A DNA stretch of 64,000 nucleotides from Paenibacillus sp. DMB5 (GTDB taxonomy: Bacteria; Bacillota; Bacilli; Paenibacillales; Paenibacillaceae), in assembly GCF_001517085.1 (NCBI RefSeq), contig NZ_LRAC01000168.1, positions 101,897-165,896 on the forward strand, given 5' to 3'. The notes beneath the pieces were generated by a model. The model was not told the DNA's origin. It was given only the letters and a program-made list of their open reading frames with translations, and searched no databases. The translations under genes were made by a program, and so were the position numbers. Numbering within the stretch: position 1 is the stretch's first letter; every line of letters starts with the position of its first letter. Shown piece after piece: positions 10,446 to 19,072 of the stretch.

Positions 10446-10513
10446 TGTGATATATGTCACATTATACGCCTCGTTTTGCGCAAATTTTCAATAAATTTGT
10501 GACAAATATCACA
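10446..10513 (-). promoter_or_regulatory. cydA promoter with two Rex/Fnr-type operators
   Basis: Two perfect TGTGA-N6-TCACA dyads lie at 10446-10461 and 10498-10513, with centres 52 bases (about five helical turns) apart. A TATAAT -10 box sits at 10461-10466 (minus strand), with a weak TTGAAA -35 at 10486-10491 (19-base spacer). The first dyad therefore covers the likely start site, as a repressor would, and the second lies near -51. The second extends to TTGTGA-N6-TCACAA, the outer form of the Gram-positive Rex operator. Rex represses cydABCD in Bacillus; Fnr uses a nearly identical box, so the sequence alone does not decide between them. Confidence 0.75.
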
Positions 10514-10532
10514 ATATTCCGCTTAGAAAACA

Positions 10533-10559
10533 AAAAAAATAAGACGGTTTACCCGTCTT
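10533..10559 (-). terminator. Terminator after ydjO
   Basis: The stem AAGACGG/CCGTCTT is followed on the minus strand by a run of T. It separates ydjO from the cydA promoter. Confidence 0.8.
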
Positions 10560-10607
10560 GGATTTGTTCATCATTTATATTTAAGGTTGACTTATAATAG
10601 GTGATGG

Positions 10608-10838
10608 TCAGGTAATGGAAATACCCTTTTTAAGTGATTTCAGATCGCCGTTGGAATTTACCAGCTGCGGCAGCATCTTCATATTACGGGCCATTGGAGC
10701 ATGGCAGAGGGGGCAAGACGGCGCATGTTCAAATGCGAAATTGTCCCTCATCCATCCATTGCAGTCATCATTGGTACAGGCCCAAATAGCGGTATTCTCT
10801 TCCGGTACTTCCTCGACAGGCTTCTTCCGGTAGTTCAT
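10608..10838 (-). CDS. YdjO-like cold-inducible small protein
   Basis: A 76-residue protein with CTNDDC near residue 21 and CPLC near residue 42, forming a probable zinc ribbon, and the conserved segment DCNGWMRDNFA. This closely matches the YdjO family, annotated as cold-inducible in Bacillus. GGGAGGAA precedes the ATG. It lies next to a cold-shock protein gene in the same direction, which fits a cold-response role, though its biochemical function is unknown. Confidence 0.85.
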   Translation of the reverse strand: MNYRKKPVEEVPEENTAIWACTNDDCNGWMRDNFAFEHAPSCPLCHAPMARNMKMLPQLVNSNGDLKSLKKGISIT

Positions 10839-11011
10839 TGCCGTTCCTCCCTTCCTTATATGTCACATGCCTGGACAACAAGTAAAAAAGCATCTGACGA
10901 TGCCCTTGCAAGTTGCTGACTGACAAATCCTTTATTACAGAACGTGTGCCCAGCGTTATTCTGCTTAGATCAGGCTGTTTTTACAAGGGTGAGTTGACTT
11001 CTGATCTTTAT

Positions 11012-11050
11012 AAAAAAAGACCGTCCCGACTTACGTGTAAGCAGGGACGG
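11012..11050 (-). terminator. Terminator after the cold-shock gene
   Basis: A long stem (CCGTCCC outer, CTTAC/GTAAG inner) is followed on the minus strand by seven T. Strong. Confidence 0.9.
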
Positions 11051-11061
11051 CGCTTCTATTA

Positions 11062-11262
11062 TTACAGTTTTACAACGTTTTCGGCTTGTGGTCCACGGTT
11101 GCCTTGAACAACGTTGAATTCAACGCGTTGGCCTTCGTCCAAAGTCTTGAATCCTTCGCCAGTGATAGCGGAGAAGTGTACGAATACGTCGCTTCCGCCT
11201 TCAACTTCGATGAATCCGAATCCTTTTTCTGCGTTGAACCATTTAACTGTACCTGTTTGCAT
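11062..11262 (-). CDS. Cold-shock protein, CspA family
   Basis: A 66-residue single-stranded nucleic-acid chaperone. RNP1 (KGFGFIEV) and RNP2 (VFVHFSAI) motifs are both present. The start is the ATG at 11262 because GGAGG lies 8 bases upstream; an in-frame GTG five codons earlier is inside that ribosome-binding site. An AT-rich leader of roughly 75 bases separates it from a possible promoter at 11342-11368. It has its own strong terminator, so it is probably monocistronic. Confidence 0.95.
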   Translation of the reverse strand: MQTGTVKWFNAEKGFGFIEVEGGSDVFVHFSAITGEGFKTLDEGQRVEFNVVQGNRGPQAENVVKL

Positions 11263-11341
11263 GTGTGTTACCTCCACAAATTTAAATTAATATGTTCTTT
11301 TTATCTTCAAACAAAGAAAAAATTCACACATTGAGAAGGGT

Positions 11342-11368
11342 TGTATACCAGTTGACAGCCCTTTTCAA
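11342..11368 (-). promoter_or_regulatory. Possible promoter of the cold-shock gene
   Basis: On the minus strand TTGAAA (11363-11368) and TATACA (11342-11347) are separated by 15 bases, shorter than ideal. The remaining sequence between 11278 and 11663 shows no gene. A 7-bp stem with a 19-base loop at 11575-11607 may be the htrA terminator. Confidence 0.35.
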
Positions 11369-11663
11369 TACGAAAATTAGGTATCAAATGTATGATTATT
11401 CTCATGTTACCACACCCGGGGAACAAAGGCAAGCTAGCTTATCCGATATTCTCCGTTTTTTCCCTTAAAAGGTTTACTTTCCAATGTAAGGGCTATCAGT
11501 CCAGTTGTAACTTGCACTTCTGCACGATACTTTTTATTACCCTGCTTATTCTGCCTTGAAACGAAAGAAACGGTGCCGCCCCAAAAAAAATTTCTGTTCA
11601 GGGCGGCCGTGCCGCTTCACTTCCTCATGACTGCCTTTTTATTATATACAGCCTGTGCAGCAT

Positions 11664-12914
11664 TTATTCCTGCGGCTTCTCAAGAAGTTTCACAGTAGCC
11701 TGCTTTACTTCTCCGTTCCGGTAATAAGTAATCTTCAGTTCATCGCCGATCTTTGTCTGCTCGTATAAATACTTGCGCAACGACAGCGTAGAGGTAATCG
11801 GCTGGTCATTAAACTTGGTAATTACATCGTTGAACTGTAGGCCAGCCTCCCCTGCCGGTCCTACTGCATCAAGCACAACGACGCCTTCTTTGACTGAAGC
11901 AGGCAGATTAAGCTCCTTCACCTGATCCTCAGCGAGCGGAACATAAGGATTGTTCAGATCTACCGAATACACGCCCAGGTAGGAACGTGATATTTTGCCC
12001 TTGGCAGCCAGCTCATCCGCCGTCTTCACTACATGGTTGGCGGGGATAGCGAATCCGAGTCCTTCTACGCCGGTGTCAGAAATTTTCATCGTATTGATTC
12101 CGATAACCTTACCATCCAGATCGACAAGCGCCCCTCCGCTGTTGCCTTCGTTAATGGCGGCATCCGTCTGGATAACCTCCTGCTCCCAGTCATAAACCCC
12201 GTCCTGGTTCAGCGACACCGGAATAGTCCGCTCCGTGTAGCTTACAATTCCGGAGGTCAGGGTATCGCCGAGACCAAGCGGATTACCGATGGCAATAACC
12301 GTCTCGCCAAGCCGCAGCTTGGAGGAATCACCGATCTGGGCAACCGTTGTCACATCCTTGGCATCCATGGACAGTACGGCAATATCCGTGACCTTATCTG
12401 CCCCTACCAGAACTGCCTTATGTGTCACACCGTCTACCGTTACCACTTCAAGCTTGCCTGAGCCTTCAATGACATGATTATTGGTAATGATAAAGGCCTT
12501 AGTATCGTCCTTCTTATAGATAACTCCCGATCCGAGTGCCGACTCATCGAGAATGTTGAGTTCCTCATTATCTTCTTTATGATTAATAATACTCACGACC
12601 GCGGGACGGACCAATGCGGCAGCCTGAATAATCCGGTCATACGGATCCCCGCTGCTCGCTGTAACCTTCTGCCCTACTTCCGGTACATAGGCTTCCCTCT
12701 CGGCAGCAAATTGTCCTGTAACAAGACTGAACAGCAGCACGGCAACTACTGCACTGACTGCTGAGCTGATTACAGAGACCTGCCATGTTGCCATCGTGCG
12801 CCGTGATCTGTGCACGGTCCATTTCCGGCTGGTAAGCACTTTGCTTTTCTCCAGCTCTTTTCTTTTGCGGCGCGGTACTTTGGTTGAATAGAAATCGTCA
12901 TCGAACAATCCCAC
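11664..12914 (-). CDS. HtrA/DegP-like membrane-anchored serine protease
   Basis: A 416-residue protease with a basic cytoplasmic head, one membrane helix at about residues 47-67, a trypsin-like domain with the triad His147 (TNNHVIE), Asp177 (VTDIAVL) and Ser259 (EGNSGGALV), and a C-terminal PDZ domain from about 310. Such proteins degrade or refold damaged proteins at the cell surface. The start is a GTG at 12914 preceded by GGGGAGAGG. It lies downstream of the wal cluster, as htrC (yyxA) does in Bacillus, but a plus-strand gene and about 380 bases intervene, so it probably has its own promoter. Confidence 0.92.
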   Translation of the reverse strand: MGLFDDDFYSTKVPRRKRKELEKSKVLTSRKWTVHRSRRTMATWQVSVISSAVSAVVAVLLFSLVTGQFAAEREAYVPEVGQKVTASSGDPYDRIIQAAALVRPAVVSIINHKEDNEELNILDESALGSGVIYKKDDTKAFIITNNHVIEGSGKLEVVTVDGVTHKAVLVGADKVTDIAVLSMDAKDVTTVAQIGDSSKLRLGETVIAIGNPLGLGDTLTSGIVSYTERTIPVSLNQDGVYDWEQEVIQTDAAINEGNSGGALVDLDGKVIGINTMKISDTGVEGLGFAIPANHVVKTADELAAKGKISRSYLGVYSVDLNNPYVPLAEDQVKELNLPASVKEGVVVLDAVGPAGEAGLQFNDVITKFNDQPITSTLSLRKYLYEQTKIGDELKITYYRNGEVKQATVKLLEKPQE

Positions 12915-13294
12915 GGGTACATCCTCTCCCCTCTATTGCTACTGCATTCACAACTGAACGCCAAGCAACTAACCCCGAACTTCTCGCTCTCTCTTAGACT
13001 GCGCAGAGCACTAAAAGGTTTCACTTAATAATATATACCGCCAAATCAGCGGTTTATAAGCGCCAAGGGTCTCTGATTCTTGCAACCTGCCATGATAAAC
13101 ACCGTGAGTCTAAGGAATATTTTGCAGCTTAAAAGACTACAATAATAGAAGTAATGTACATCTGATGCTTATATCTGTCGGTTCCTTATAATTGTATCAC
13201 AAGCGGGCATACCGCCCACATTTTTCTTGGAGCAAAAATGCATGAAATTGTTTACAGTTTCCGTATCATCTCCAGCCGGAAAGGAGCAGGTGTC
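12915..13294. other. Intergenic region upstream of htrA and the small plus-strand gene
   Basis: No convincing gene was seen. It must hold the htrA promoter (minus) and that of the 13295 gene (plus). A small ACCGC/GCGGT dyad occurs near 13040. I could not assign -35/-10 boxes with confidence. Confidence 0.4.
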
Positions 13295-13501
13295 ATGGAA
13301 TCTTTTTCAACCAGCATGGATCTTGTGCAATTTATCGGTAAGCTTGGTGACCTCAAGGATGAACACTATCATTTGCTGCTGGTGCAGAGTGCGCTGATCG
13401 AACTCATGATTGATAAAGGAGTGTTCTCCCGCCAGGAGCTTGACCGCAAAATGGCTGAGCTCGACCGGCTTATGGCTGGCTCACCTTATCCCATGGCGTA
13501 G
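13295..13501 (+). CDS. Small helical protein of unknown function
   Basis: A 68-residue protein starting MESFSTSMDLVQFIGKL at an ATG with AAAGGAG 9 bases upstream; an in-frame ATG at 13238 has no such site. The sequence is largely amphipathic helix with no recognisable motif. It runs against the surrounding minus-strand genes and overlaps the 3' end of walJ by 32 bases, tail to tail. I do not recognise a family. Confidence 0.6.
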   Translation: MESFSTSMDLVQFIGKLGDLKDEHYHLLLVQSALIELMIDKGVFSRQELDRKMAELDRLMAGSPYPMA

Positions 13502-14276
13502 GCCGGTCATAGTAGGTATCGCATAGTTTAAATTCGCTGTCCTTGTAGAAGCAGCCCCGGTCCTCCATGGCTCCTCTTACCGACATTCTGGCCAAATCGA
13601 TCATGTTATGATCGAGGCTTAGATGCGCCAGATAAGTCCGTTTGGTCCTGCCCGTCAGAATCTCGCTTAACGCCGCCCCGGCCGCCTCATTGGAGAGATG
13701 GCCCATATCGCCAAGAATCCGCCGCTTGGTATTCCACGGATACCGGCCCATCCGCAGCATCTCGATATCATGATTCGCTTCCAGCACAAGCACGTCTGAC
13801 CCTTCAAGCGCCATTCTGACCTTATCGCTGACATACCCGAGGTCTGTCGCTACACACAGCTTCTCTTTCCCGTCGTAAAAATTATAGCCTACCGGTTCAG
13901 CAGCATCATGGGAGATTGCAAAAGACTCCACGCGCATGCTGCCAAAATCACGGTGTGTACCGGTCTCCAGAATAATCCGGTTATGCTCGGCAATATTGCC
14001 TATGCCTTTTTCGATTGCTCCCCAGGTCTTGCTGTTGGCGTAGATCGGCAGGTCGTATTTACGTGCAACAGCCCCGAGTCCTTTAATGTGGTCGGAATGC
14101 TCATGGGTCACCAGTATTCCGTCTATATCTTTCCCCGTCAGCTCGCGCATCCCCAGCAGCTCATCAATCCGCTTGGCGCTGAGCCCGGCGTCGATCATCA
14201 GTGTTGTTTCCCCGTTGCGTACTACTGTCGCATTACCGGTAGAACCGCTGGACAGCACTGTAAATGAAATTCCCAT
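13470..14276 (-). CDS. walJ: WalJ (YycJ), metallo-beta-lactamase-fold hydrolase
   Basis: A 268-residue MBL-fold protein from the ATG at 14276 (MGISFTVLSSGSTGN), preceded by GGAGCAGGAGAG. The metal site THEHSDHIKG lies near residue 59, and downstream histidine and aspartate positions (ATDLGYVS, NHDIEML) are present. YycJ-type proteins are candidate 5'-exonucleases acting in mismatch repair or cell-wall/replication coordination. Last gene of the wal operon; its start is 14 bases after the walI stop. Confidence 0.9.
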   Translation of the reverse strand: MGISFTVLSSGSTGNATVVRNGETTLMIDAGLSAKRIDELLGMRELTGKDIDGILVTHEHSDHIKGLGAVARKYDLPIYANSKTWGAIEKGIGNIAEHNRIILETGTHRDFGSMRVESFAISHDAAEPVGYNFYDGKEKLCVATDLGYVSDKVRMALEGSDVLVLEANHDIEMLRMGRYPWNTKRRILGDMGHLSNEAAGAALSEILTGRTKRTYLAHLSLDHNMIDLARMSVRGAMEDRGCFYKDSEFKLCDTYYDRPTPWDKVSQP

Positions 14277-14290
14277 CTCTCCTGCTCCTT

Positions 14291-15043
14291 CTACTCTGTT
14301 GTCTTGGGACTGATAATGTCCGCACTGATCGCATCTACGTAATAGGCGCTGCCGTCCTCCAGCCAGAATCTCCACATCGGTGAAGCCACCTGGCTCTCAG
14401 AATTAAACAGCTCCCCGTAATAGCCCAGTTCAATTTCCTTCACTACCGCGTCCGCGGGAAAATATTTTTCAATCAGGCTGCTGAGCGCCTGGGAGGCCGG
14501 AAGCACCTTCTGCACATCCGCATTTTCGTTGTCGCTGCCGGTTGCTACAATTTCAATCTTCGGCGAACGGTAGGCAACGATTTTCTGGTTGCTGTTGATG
14601 AGCTCCAGCTTTACCCGGAATAGGGAGTATTTCTGGTCCACCAGCGGGTGTAGCACGAACTTGCCAACTTCACTTTCCTGGGAATCGAAACGGTAACCTG
14701 CAATATCCGGAATCTCCCCCTGCAGGGCCTCGCTGAGCTCCGGGAATGAAGAGTACATCAGCCCGCTGTCTATAGGCTCCTTCAGCAGGACCGGCGGAGC
14801 GTTCTGCTCCTCACCGGAATAAATGTAGGTGATATCAGGCAGCTGCGGCGTAGCCGCCGGAATCGGACTGAGTACCCGAATTCCCTTCTGCTCCATCACT
14901 GCCTGCGTTTCTGCCGAGAGGGAAGTAAAATCCAGGTTGGCAGTGGCCTGATCGCGCAAATCCATCCACAGCTGATAGCACAGCAGCAGATTCAGCACCA
15001 GAAAAGCGTAAATCAGCACACTCTTTGCTCTTCCCCAGTCCAT
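14291..15043 (-). CDS. walI: WalI (YycI), membrane regulator of WalK
   Basis: A 250-residue protein with one N-terminal membrane helix (SVLIYAFLVLNLLLCY) and a large extracellular domain ending in a YycI-type fold. In Bacillus, WalI and WalH bind WalK through their membrane helices and tune its kinase activity. It sits between walH and walJ in the standard order, with about 48 bases from the corrected walH stop. Confidence 0.9.
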   Translation of the reverse strand: MDWGRAKSVLIYAFLVLNLLLCYQLWMDLRDQATANLDFTSLSAETQAVMEQKGIRVLSPIPAATPQLPDITYIYSGEEQNAPPVLLKEPIDSGLMYSSFPELSEALQGEIPDIAGYRFDSQESEVGKFVLHPLVDQKYSLFRVKLELINSNQKIVAYRSPKIEIVATGSDNENADVQKVLPASQALSSLIEKYFPADAVVKEIELGYYGELFNSESQVASPMWRFWLEDGSAYYVDAISADIISPKTTE

Positions 15044-15091
15044 ACTTTCCCTCCTCTATGTTTATAACTCCGCAATTATTCATTATACCGC

Positions 15092-16368
15092 CTAGCTGAT
15101 TGTAAGCACACTGCCATCATTTAGGGTAACCCGCCATACCGGTGTAAGGCGCAGGGTGTCCCGCTGCAGTACAGGAATATAGGCCGGGATCAGATCCTTC
15201 ACAGCAGAGCCGGAGCTGATCTGGGCCAGCTTGGCCTTAAGCTCGTCCCCCCCGGAAGCTCTACAATCCGCTTTTCTGCCTGTTCTTCCTCAGTATACAT
15301 CAGCGAACGTTCGTAGGAAGATACGGTACCCTGCTGCAGCTCCAGGATGATGACCCCGTACTGCAGCTGCGGCCGGCTCATAATCGGGTACGAGCCGTAA
15401 TACTGCTGAAACGAAACCTTGCGCTCCTGCTTTTCCTCTTCCGTCGAAGCCAGACGGTAGGTCCCGTTCCATCCGCCGTGCTGATTGACGAAATCAACAG
15501 CCTCCAGCGCATCCTTGGCAGGCGTGCTCTCGCCGGCCGGCAGCGCCGCAGGATCGCTGTAGCTCATCCAGTTCAGCTCCTGATCAACCTGAAGGCTGCG
15601 CTTGCTGTCGGTATAGATCTTGGAGCCGTCTTTTTCCGGAATGTATCTGGTGCTTCCCGCATCAAAGAAAAGATTGCTCTGCATCTGTTCAATGGTATAC
15701 ATGCCGGACGGCATCTCGGCCTCGACCAGACCCAGCTTCTCCTGTGGCACATAATAATCCCCGTTCACCGCTGTATAGGGAGTCCAATTGATGCCGAAGT
15801 CGACATGCTGCTGCACGTCCTGCACGGTAAGATCAGCTTTGGCTGCTTCATACACAATGTCGCCTCTGGTACTGAAAAAGACGGCATGCGCCTTCGAATC
15901 ATTTTTGACATTGTAAATCCAGATCCGGTCAATGCTTTCTCCCTCAAACAGCGAATCAGGCGACAGCTGCATTACCCGCTGCAGCAGCGTAACAGGGATT
16001 CCGGCGCCGAAGCTCAGCTCAATCCCGGCATTTTCGCTGCGGATTTTGTCCCAGTCAAAGTCCTCCACCGAGCGCCGCTGGAAGCTTTCAAAGCTCCTTC
16101 CCTTGAGCCGGTTAAAGATCAGATCATAGAAGGTGGAATCGGGGTAGAACAGCGTATGCTTCGCTCCGCCCATATGAATAATCATCCTGTCGGGATAGAG
16201 CAGGTTTTCAACCTTTTCCTCAGGGCCCATATTATCGGTTTTGACATACAAATTCTCAGACATGACCGCTGAATCACTGCCCGGAAGCCGGTAGATCAGA
16301 TAATAGCTTTCTACCAGACTGCCGAGGACCAGGATAGCAAGAATCCAGGTTTTCAGTTTCTCTCTCAT
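15092..16368 (-). pseudogene. walH: WalH (YycH), membrane regulator of WalK (one frameshift near the C terminus)
   Basis: One N-terminal membrane helix (TWILAILVLGSLVESYYLIY) is followed by an extracellular YycH-type domain. As read, the frame ends at 15199 with a non-native tail (SLRPSWPRSAPALL). Adding one G to the G7 run (C7 at 15247-15253) extends it to a stop at 15092 with a plausible ending (IPAYIPVLQRDTLRLTP), giving about 425 residues. The ATG overlaps the walK stop by 4 bases. A homopolymer sequencing error is the likely cause; a true C-terminal truncation is the alternative. Confidence 0.87.
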
Positions 16369-18206
16369 CCTTCACTCCCCCTTTGCTGGTTCAGCAGAGG
16401 CAGCGTAAATGTGACTAATGAGCCCTCGTTAAGCTCCGACTGCAGGGAAATGGAACCGCCGTGCGCTTTGACAATTTCCCGGGCAATGGACAGTCCGAGA
16501 CCCGTACCGCCCATATTCCGCGAACGGGCCTTGTCCACCCGGTAAAAGCGTTCAAAGATACGCTCAATATCCTTCTTGGGAATTCCGATCCCGGAATCGC
16601 GTACCGATATAGCCAGCATCCCGTCCTCGCTTTTTACGGCCTGCAGGCTGATCGTGCCGCCCTCAGGCGTATATTTCAGTGCATTGGACACCAGATTGCC
16701 AAGCACCTGATCAATCTGGTCCCGGTCCAGCCAGGCCATGGCGACATCCTTGTGCACGATCGTGCTGATGTGAATCCGCTTCTGGCGGATCTGGAACGAG
16801 AAGCGGTCGGCAACATCCTCCAGCATCTCGGAGATATCGGTCTGCTGGATACGCAGGCTGGATTCCTTGGAATCCAGCCGCGACAGATGCAGCAGGTCGG
16901 TGACAAGCCGGATCATCCGCTCCGTTTCGTTGCGGATCACGCCGACGAAACGCACGGCAAGCTGCTGGTCATCCAGCGCCCCGTCATCCAGCGCTTCCAC
17001 GTAGCTCTTGATCGTCGTCAGCGGGGTCCGCAGCTCATGGGAGACGTTCGCCACGAACTCACGCCGTGACTCCTCCAGATTCTCCTGCTCTGTGACATCC
17101 TGCAGCACGGCAATCGTCCCGGCGATTCCCCCGCCCTCGCGCCGGTGGATTGGAGTGAATGTCACCCGCACGATGTTCGGGTCTCCCCCGCCCATCGGCG
17201 ACAGGTGAATCAGTGCCGACTGGGCATTGCCCTCGGCAAGCGACCCTGTCTGCTCATGATCCAGTCCGAGCAGTTCATCAAGCGGCGCCCCTTCGGGCAG
17301 CGGACCCTCAGAGCCCAGCATATCTGCAGCGCGGGTATTCATCAGGATGACCCTGCCGCTCTCATCGGTAGCAACCACGCCGTCGCTCATGTTGGTCAGG
17401 ATGGAGGCCAGCTTCTCCTTCTCCTCCTCATTCTGCGACAGCGCCTCACGCAGCCGGCCGGTCATATAGTTGAATGCCTGGCTCAGCTGGCCGATTTCGT
17501 CATTGCCAAACTCGGGCATCCTGCGGTTGAACTTGCCTTCAGCAAGGGCAGTGGCATGACGGGTCATCTCTTTAATCGGATGGGTAATCGTATGAGCCAG
17601 AATGACACATAACACAGCCGTCAGCGCCAAGGCCAGCAGCAGCCCGGAGAGGAACACGCTGTTGATCCGGCTCATCGTCGCATACAGATCCTTCATATCG
17701 GCAGCAATATAAATCGCTCCAACGACCTTATCACCGGCAAGCACAGGCTTGGCTACAACTTTCTTGCGCACATTATCATCGGCGATGATATATTCCTCAT
17801 TATCGCTGATGCCCTGCAGCGCCCGGCTGACCACAGTCTGAGTATTCCGCTGCCCCACATAGTCATTCTGTGACGGAACGGAAGTCGTAATAATTTTGCC
17901 GCTCGCATCAAGCACCTGAATTTCCGCACCGTTGATGTACAGGTTATTGACCATGCCGCGCAGGCTCTCCACTGCGGCCTCTTCATCCGTTGTTCCGGTT
18001 TCACTGCCAAGCTTATCCGCAGTCAGGATGGACAGCATCTCCGCCCTTGCCTTCAGATCCTTGGTGAAATTCTCAGTCAGGGAATTCTTCATCGAGCTGA
18101 CAAAATAAACCCCGATCAGCTGCATCGCCACCAGGATCAGCAAAACATAAATAATGGTCAGCCTGGCCTGAATTGTCCGGAAAAAGGACAGCCCTTTCTT
18201 CATCAC
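16365..18206 (-). CDS. walK: WalK, cell-wall sensor histidine kinase
   Basis: A 613-residue kinase. Membrane helices at about 15-36 and 186-206 flank an extracellular sensor domain. A HAMP domain (about 207-260), a PAS domain (about 265-375), the H-box FVANVSHELRTPLTT with phosphoacceptor His390, and an ATPase domain with N box and GGTGLGLSIAREIV follow. It phosphorylates WalR to control autolysins and wall homeostasis. It overlaps walR by 4 bases upstream and walH by 4 bases downstream, so translation is tightly coupled. Confidence 0.96.
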   Translation of the reverse strand: MMKKGLSFFRTIQARLTIIYVLLILVAMQLIGVYFVSSMKNSLTENFTKDLKARAEMLSILTADKLGSETGTTDEEAAVESLRGMVNNLYINGAEIQVLDASGKIITTSVPSQNDYVGQRNTQTVVSRALQGISDNEEYIIADDNVRKKVVAKPVLAGDKVVGAIYIAADMKDLYATMSRINSVFLSGLLLALALTAVLCVILAHTITHPIKEMTRHATALAEGKFNRRMPEFGNDEIGQLSQAFNYMTGRLREALSQNEEEKEKLASILTNMSDGVVATDESGRVILMNTRAADMLGSEGPLPEGAPLDELLGLDHEQTGSLAEGNAQSALIHLSPMGGGDPNIVRVTFTPIHRREGGGIAGTIAVLQDVTEQENLEESRREFVANVSHELRTPLTTIKSYVEALDDGALDDQQLAVRFVGVIRNETERMIRLVTDLLHLSRLDSKESSLRIQQTDISEMLEDVADRFSFQIRQKRIHISTIVHKDVAMAWLDRDQIDQVLGNLVSNALKYTPEGGTISLQAVKSEDGMLAISVRDSGIGIPKKDIERIFERFYRVDKARSRNMGGTGLGLSIAREIVKAHGGSISLQSELNEGSLVTFTLPLLNQQRGSEG

Positions 18207-18934
18207 AGGCCCCCGCTTTTGGGGCTATGCATCAGATAGCCCAGTCCCCGCCGGGTAAAGATATATTCCGGCTTGCTGGGATTCTCCTCAATTTTTTCTC
18301 TCAGGCGCCGGATTGTGACATCGACAGTCCGGACATCCCCGAAATATTCGAATCCCCATACCGCCTGCAGCAGATGCTCCCGTGTCATAACTTTGCCGGC
18401 ATGGCGGATCATATAATAGAGCAGCTCATATTCGCGGTGGGTCAGATCCAGCGGTTCTCCGTCCTTGTAGACCATGTACATGTCGGTATCCACGAACAGC
18501 CCGAAATGCTGGATACCCTGCTTGCTCTCCACCGTCTCATTCAGCAATCCGGCAGATACCGGTTTATGCTGGCGCCGCATCTGCGCTTTGACTCTGGCCA
18601 GCAGCTCGCGTGTGCTGAAGGGTTTGGTTACATAATCATCGGCGCCCAGCTCAAGGCCCAGCACCTTATCGATCTCCCCGTCCTTGGCGGTCAGCATGAT
18701 AATCGGAATATCCAGATGCGCCAGACGCACCTCGCGGCACACATCCATTCCGTCCTTGCCTGGAAGCATAAGATCGAGCAGCATCAGATCAGGCCGTTTG
18801 GATAGTGCCAGCTCCACCGCGCTGTTGCCGTCAAACGCGCAGATCACCTCATAGCCTTCTTTTTCTAAATTGAATTTCAAAATATCCGCAATAGGCTGTT
18901 CATCGTCAACTACCAGAATCGTCCCCATCTGCAT
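18203..18934 (-). CDS. walR: WalR, essential OmpR-family response regulator
   Basis: A 243-residue regulator: receiver domain with acidic pocket (VVDDEQ), phosphoacceptor Asp54 in LLDLMLPGKDG and Lys near 106 (YVTKPFS), then a winged-helix DNA-binding domain with VWGFEYFGDVRTVDVTIRRL. WalR is the master regulator of cell-wall metabolism in Firmicutes. Translation may begin at the ATG at 18934 or two codons later; an AAAGGTGA lies upstream. First gene of the wal operon. Confidence 0.96.
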   Translation of the reverse strand: MQMGTILVVDDEQPIADILKFNLEKEGYEVICAFDGNSAVELALSKRPDLMLLDLMLPGKDGMDVCREVRLAHLDIPIIMLTAKDGEIDKVLGLELGADDYVTKPFSTRELLARVKAQMRRQHKPVSAGLLNETVESKQGIQHFGLFVDTDMYMVYKDGEPLDLTHREYELLYYMIRHAGKVMTREHLLQAVWGFEYFGDVRTVDVTIRRLREKIEENPSKPEYIFTRRGLGYLMHSPKSGGL

Positions 18935-19021
18935 ATGCTCAGCTTCACCTTTCTCGCCATACTTGTCATTGATTCTCTTATTTTAACATACCTGTCCTAA
19001 CGTCACATCCTACTCCCGGTA

Positions 19022-19055
19022 AATATAAAGCCGCCCGAAACGGTTTCGGACGGCT
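19022..19055 (-). terminator. Terminator after the M23 peptidase gene
   Basis: A 12-13 bp stem (AGCCGTCCGAAAC with its near complement) is followed on the minus strand by TTTATATTT. It separates the M23 gene from the wal operon, which must have its own promoter in the 90 bases before walR. Confidence 0.8.
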
Positions 19056-19072
19056 GGGTTATAAAGAATGTA

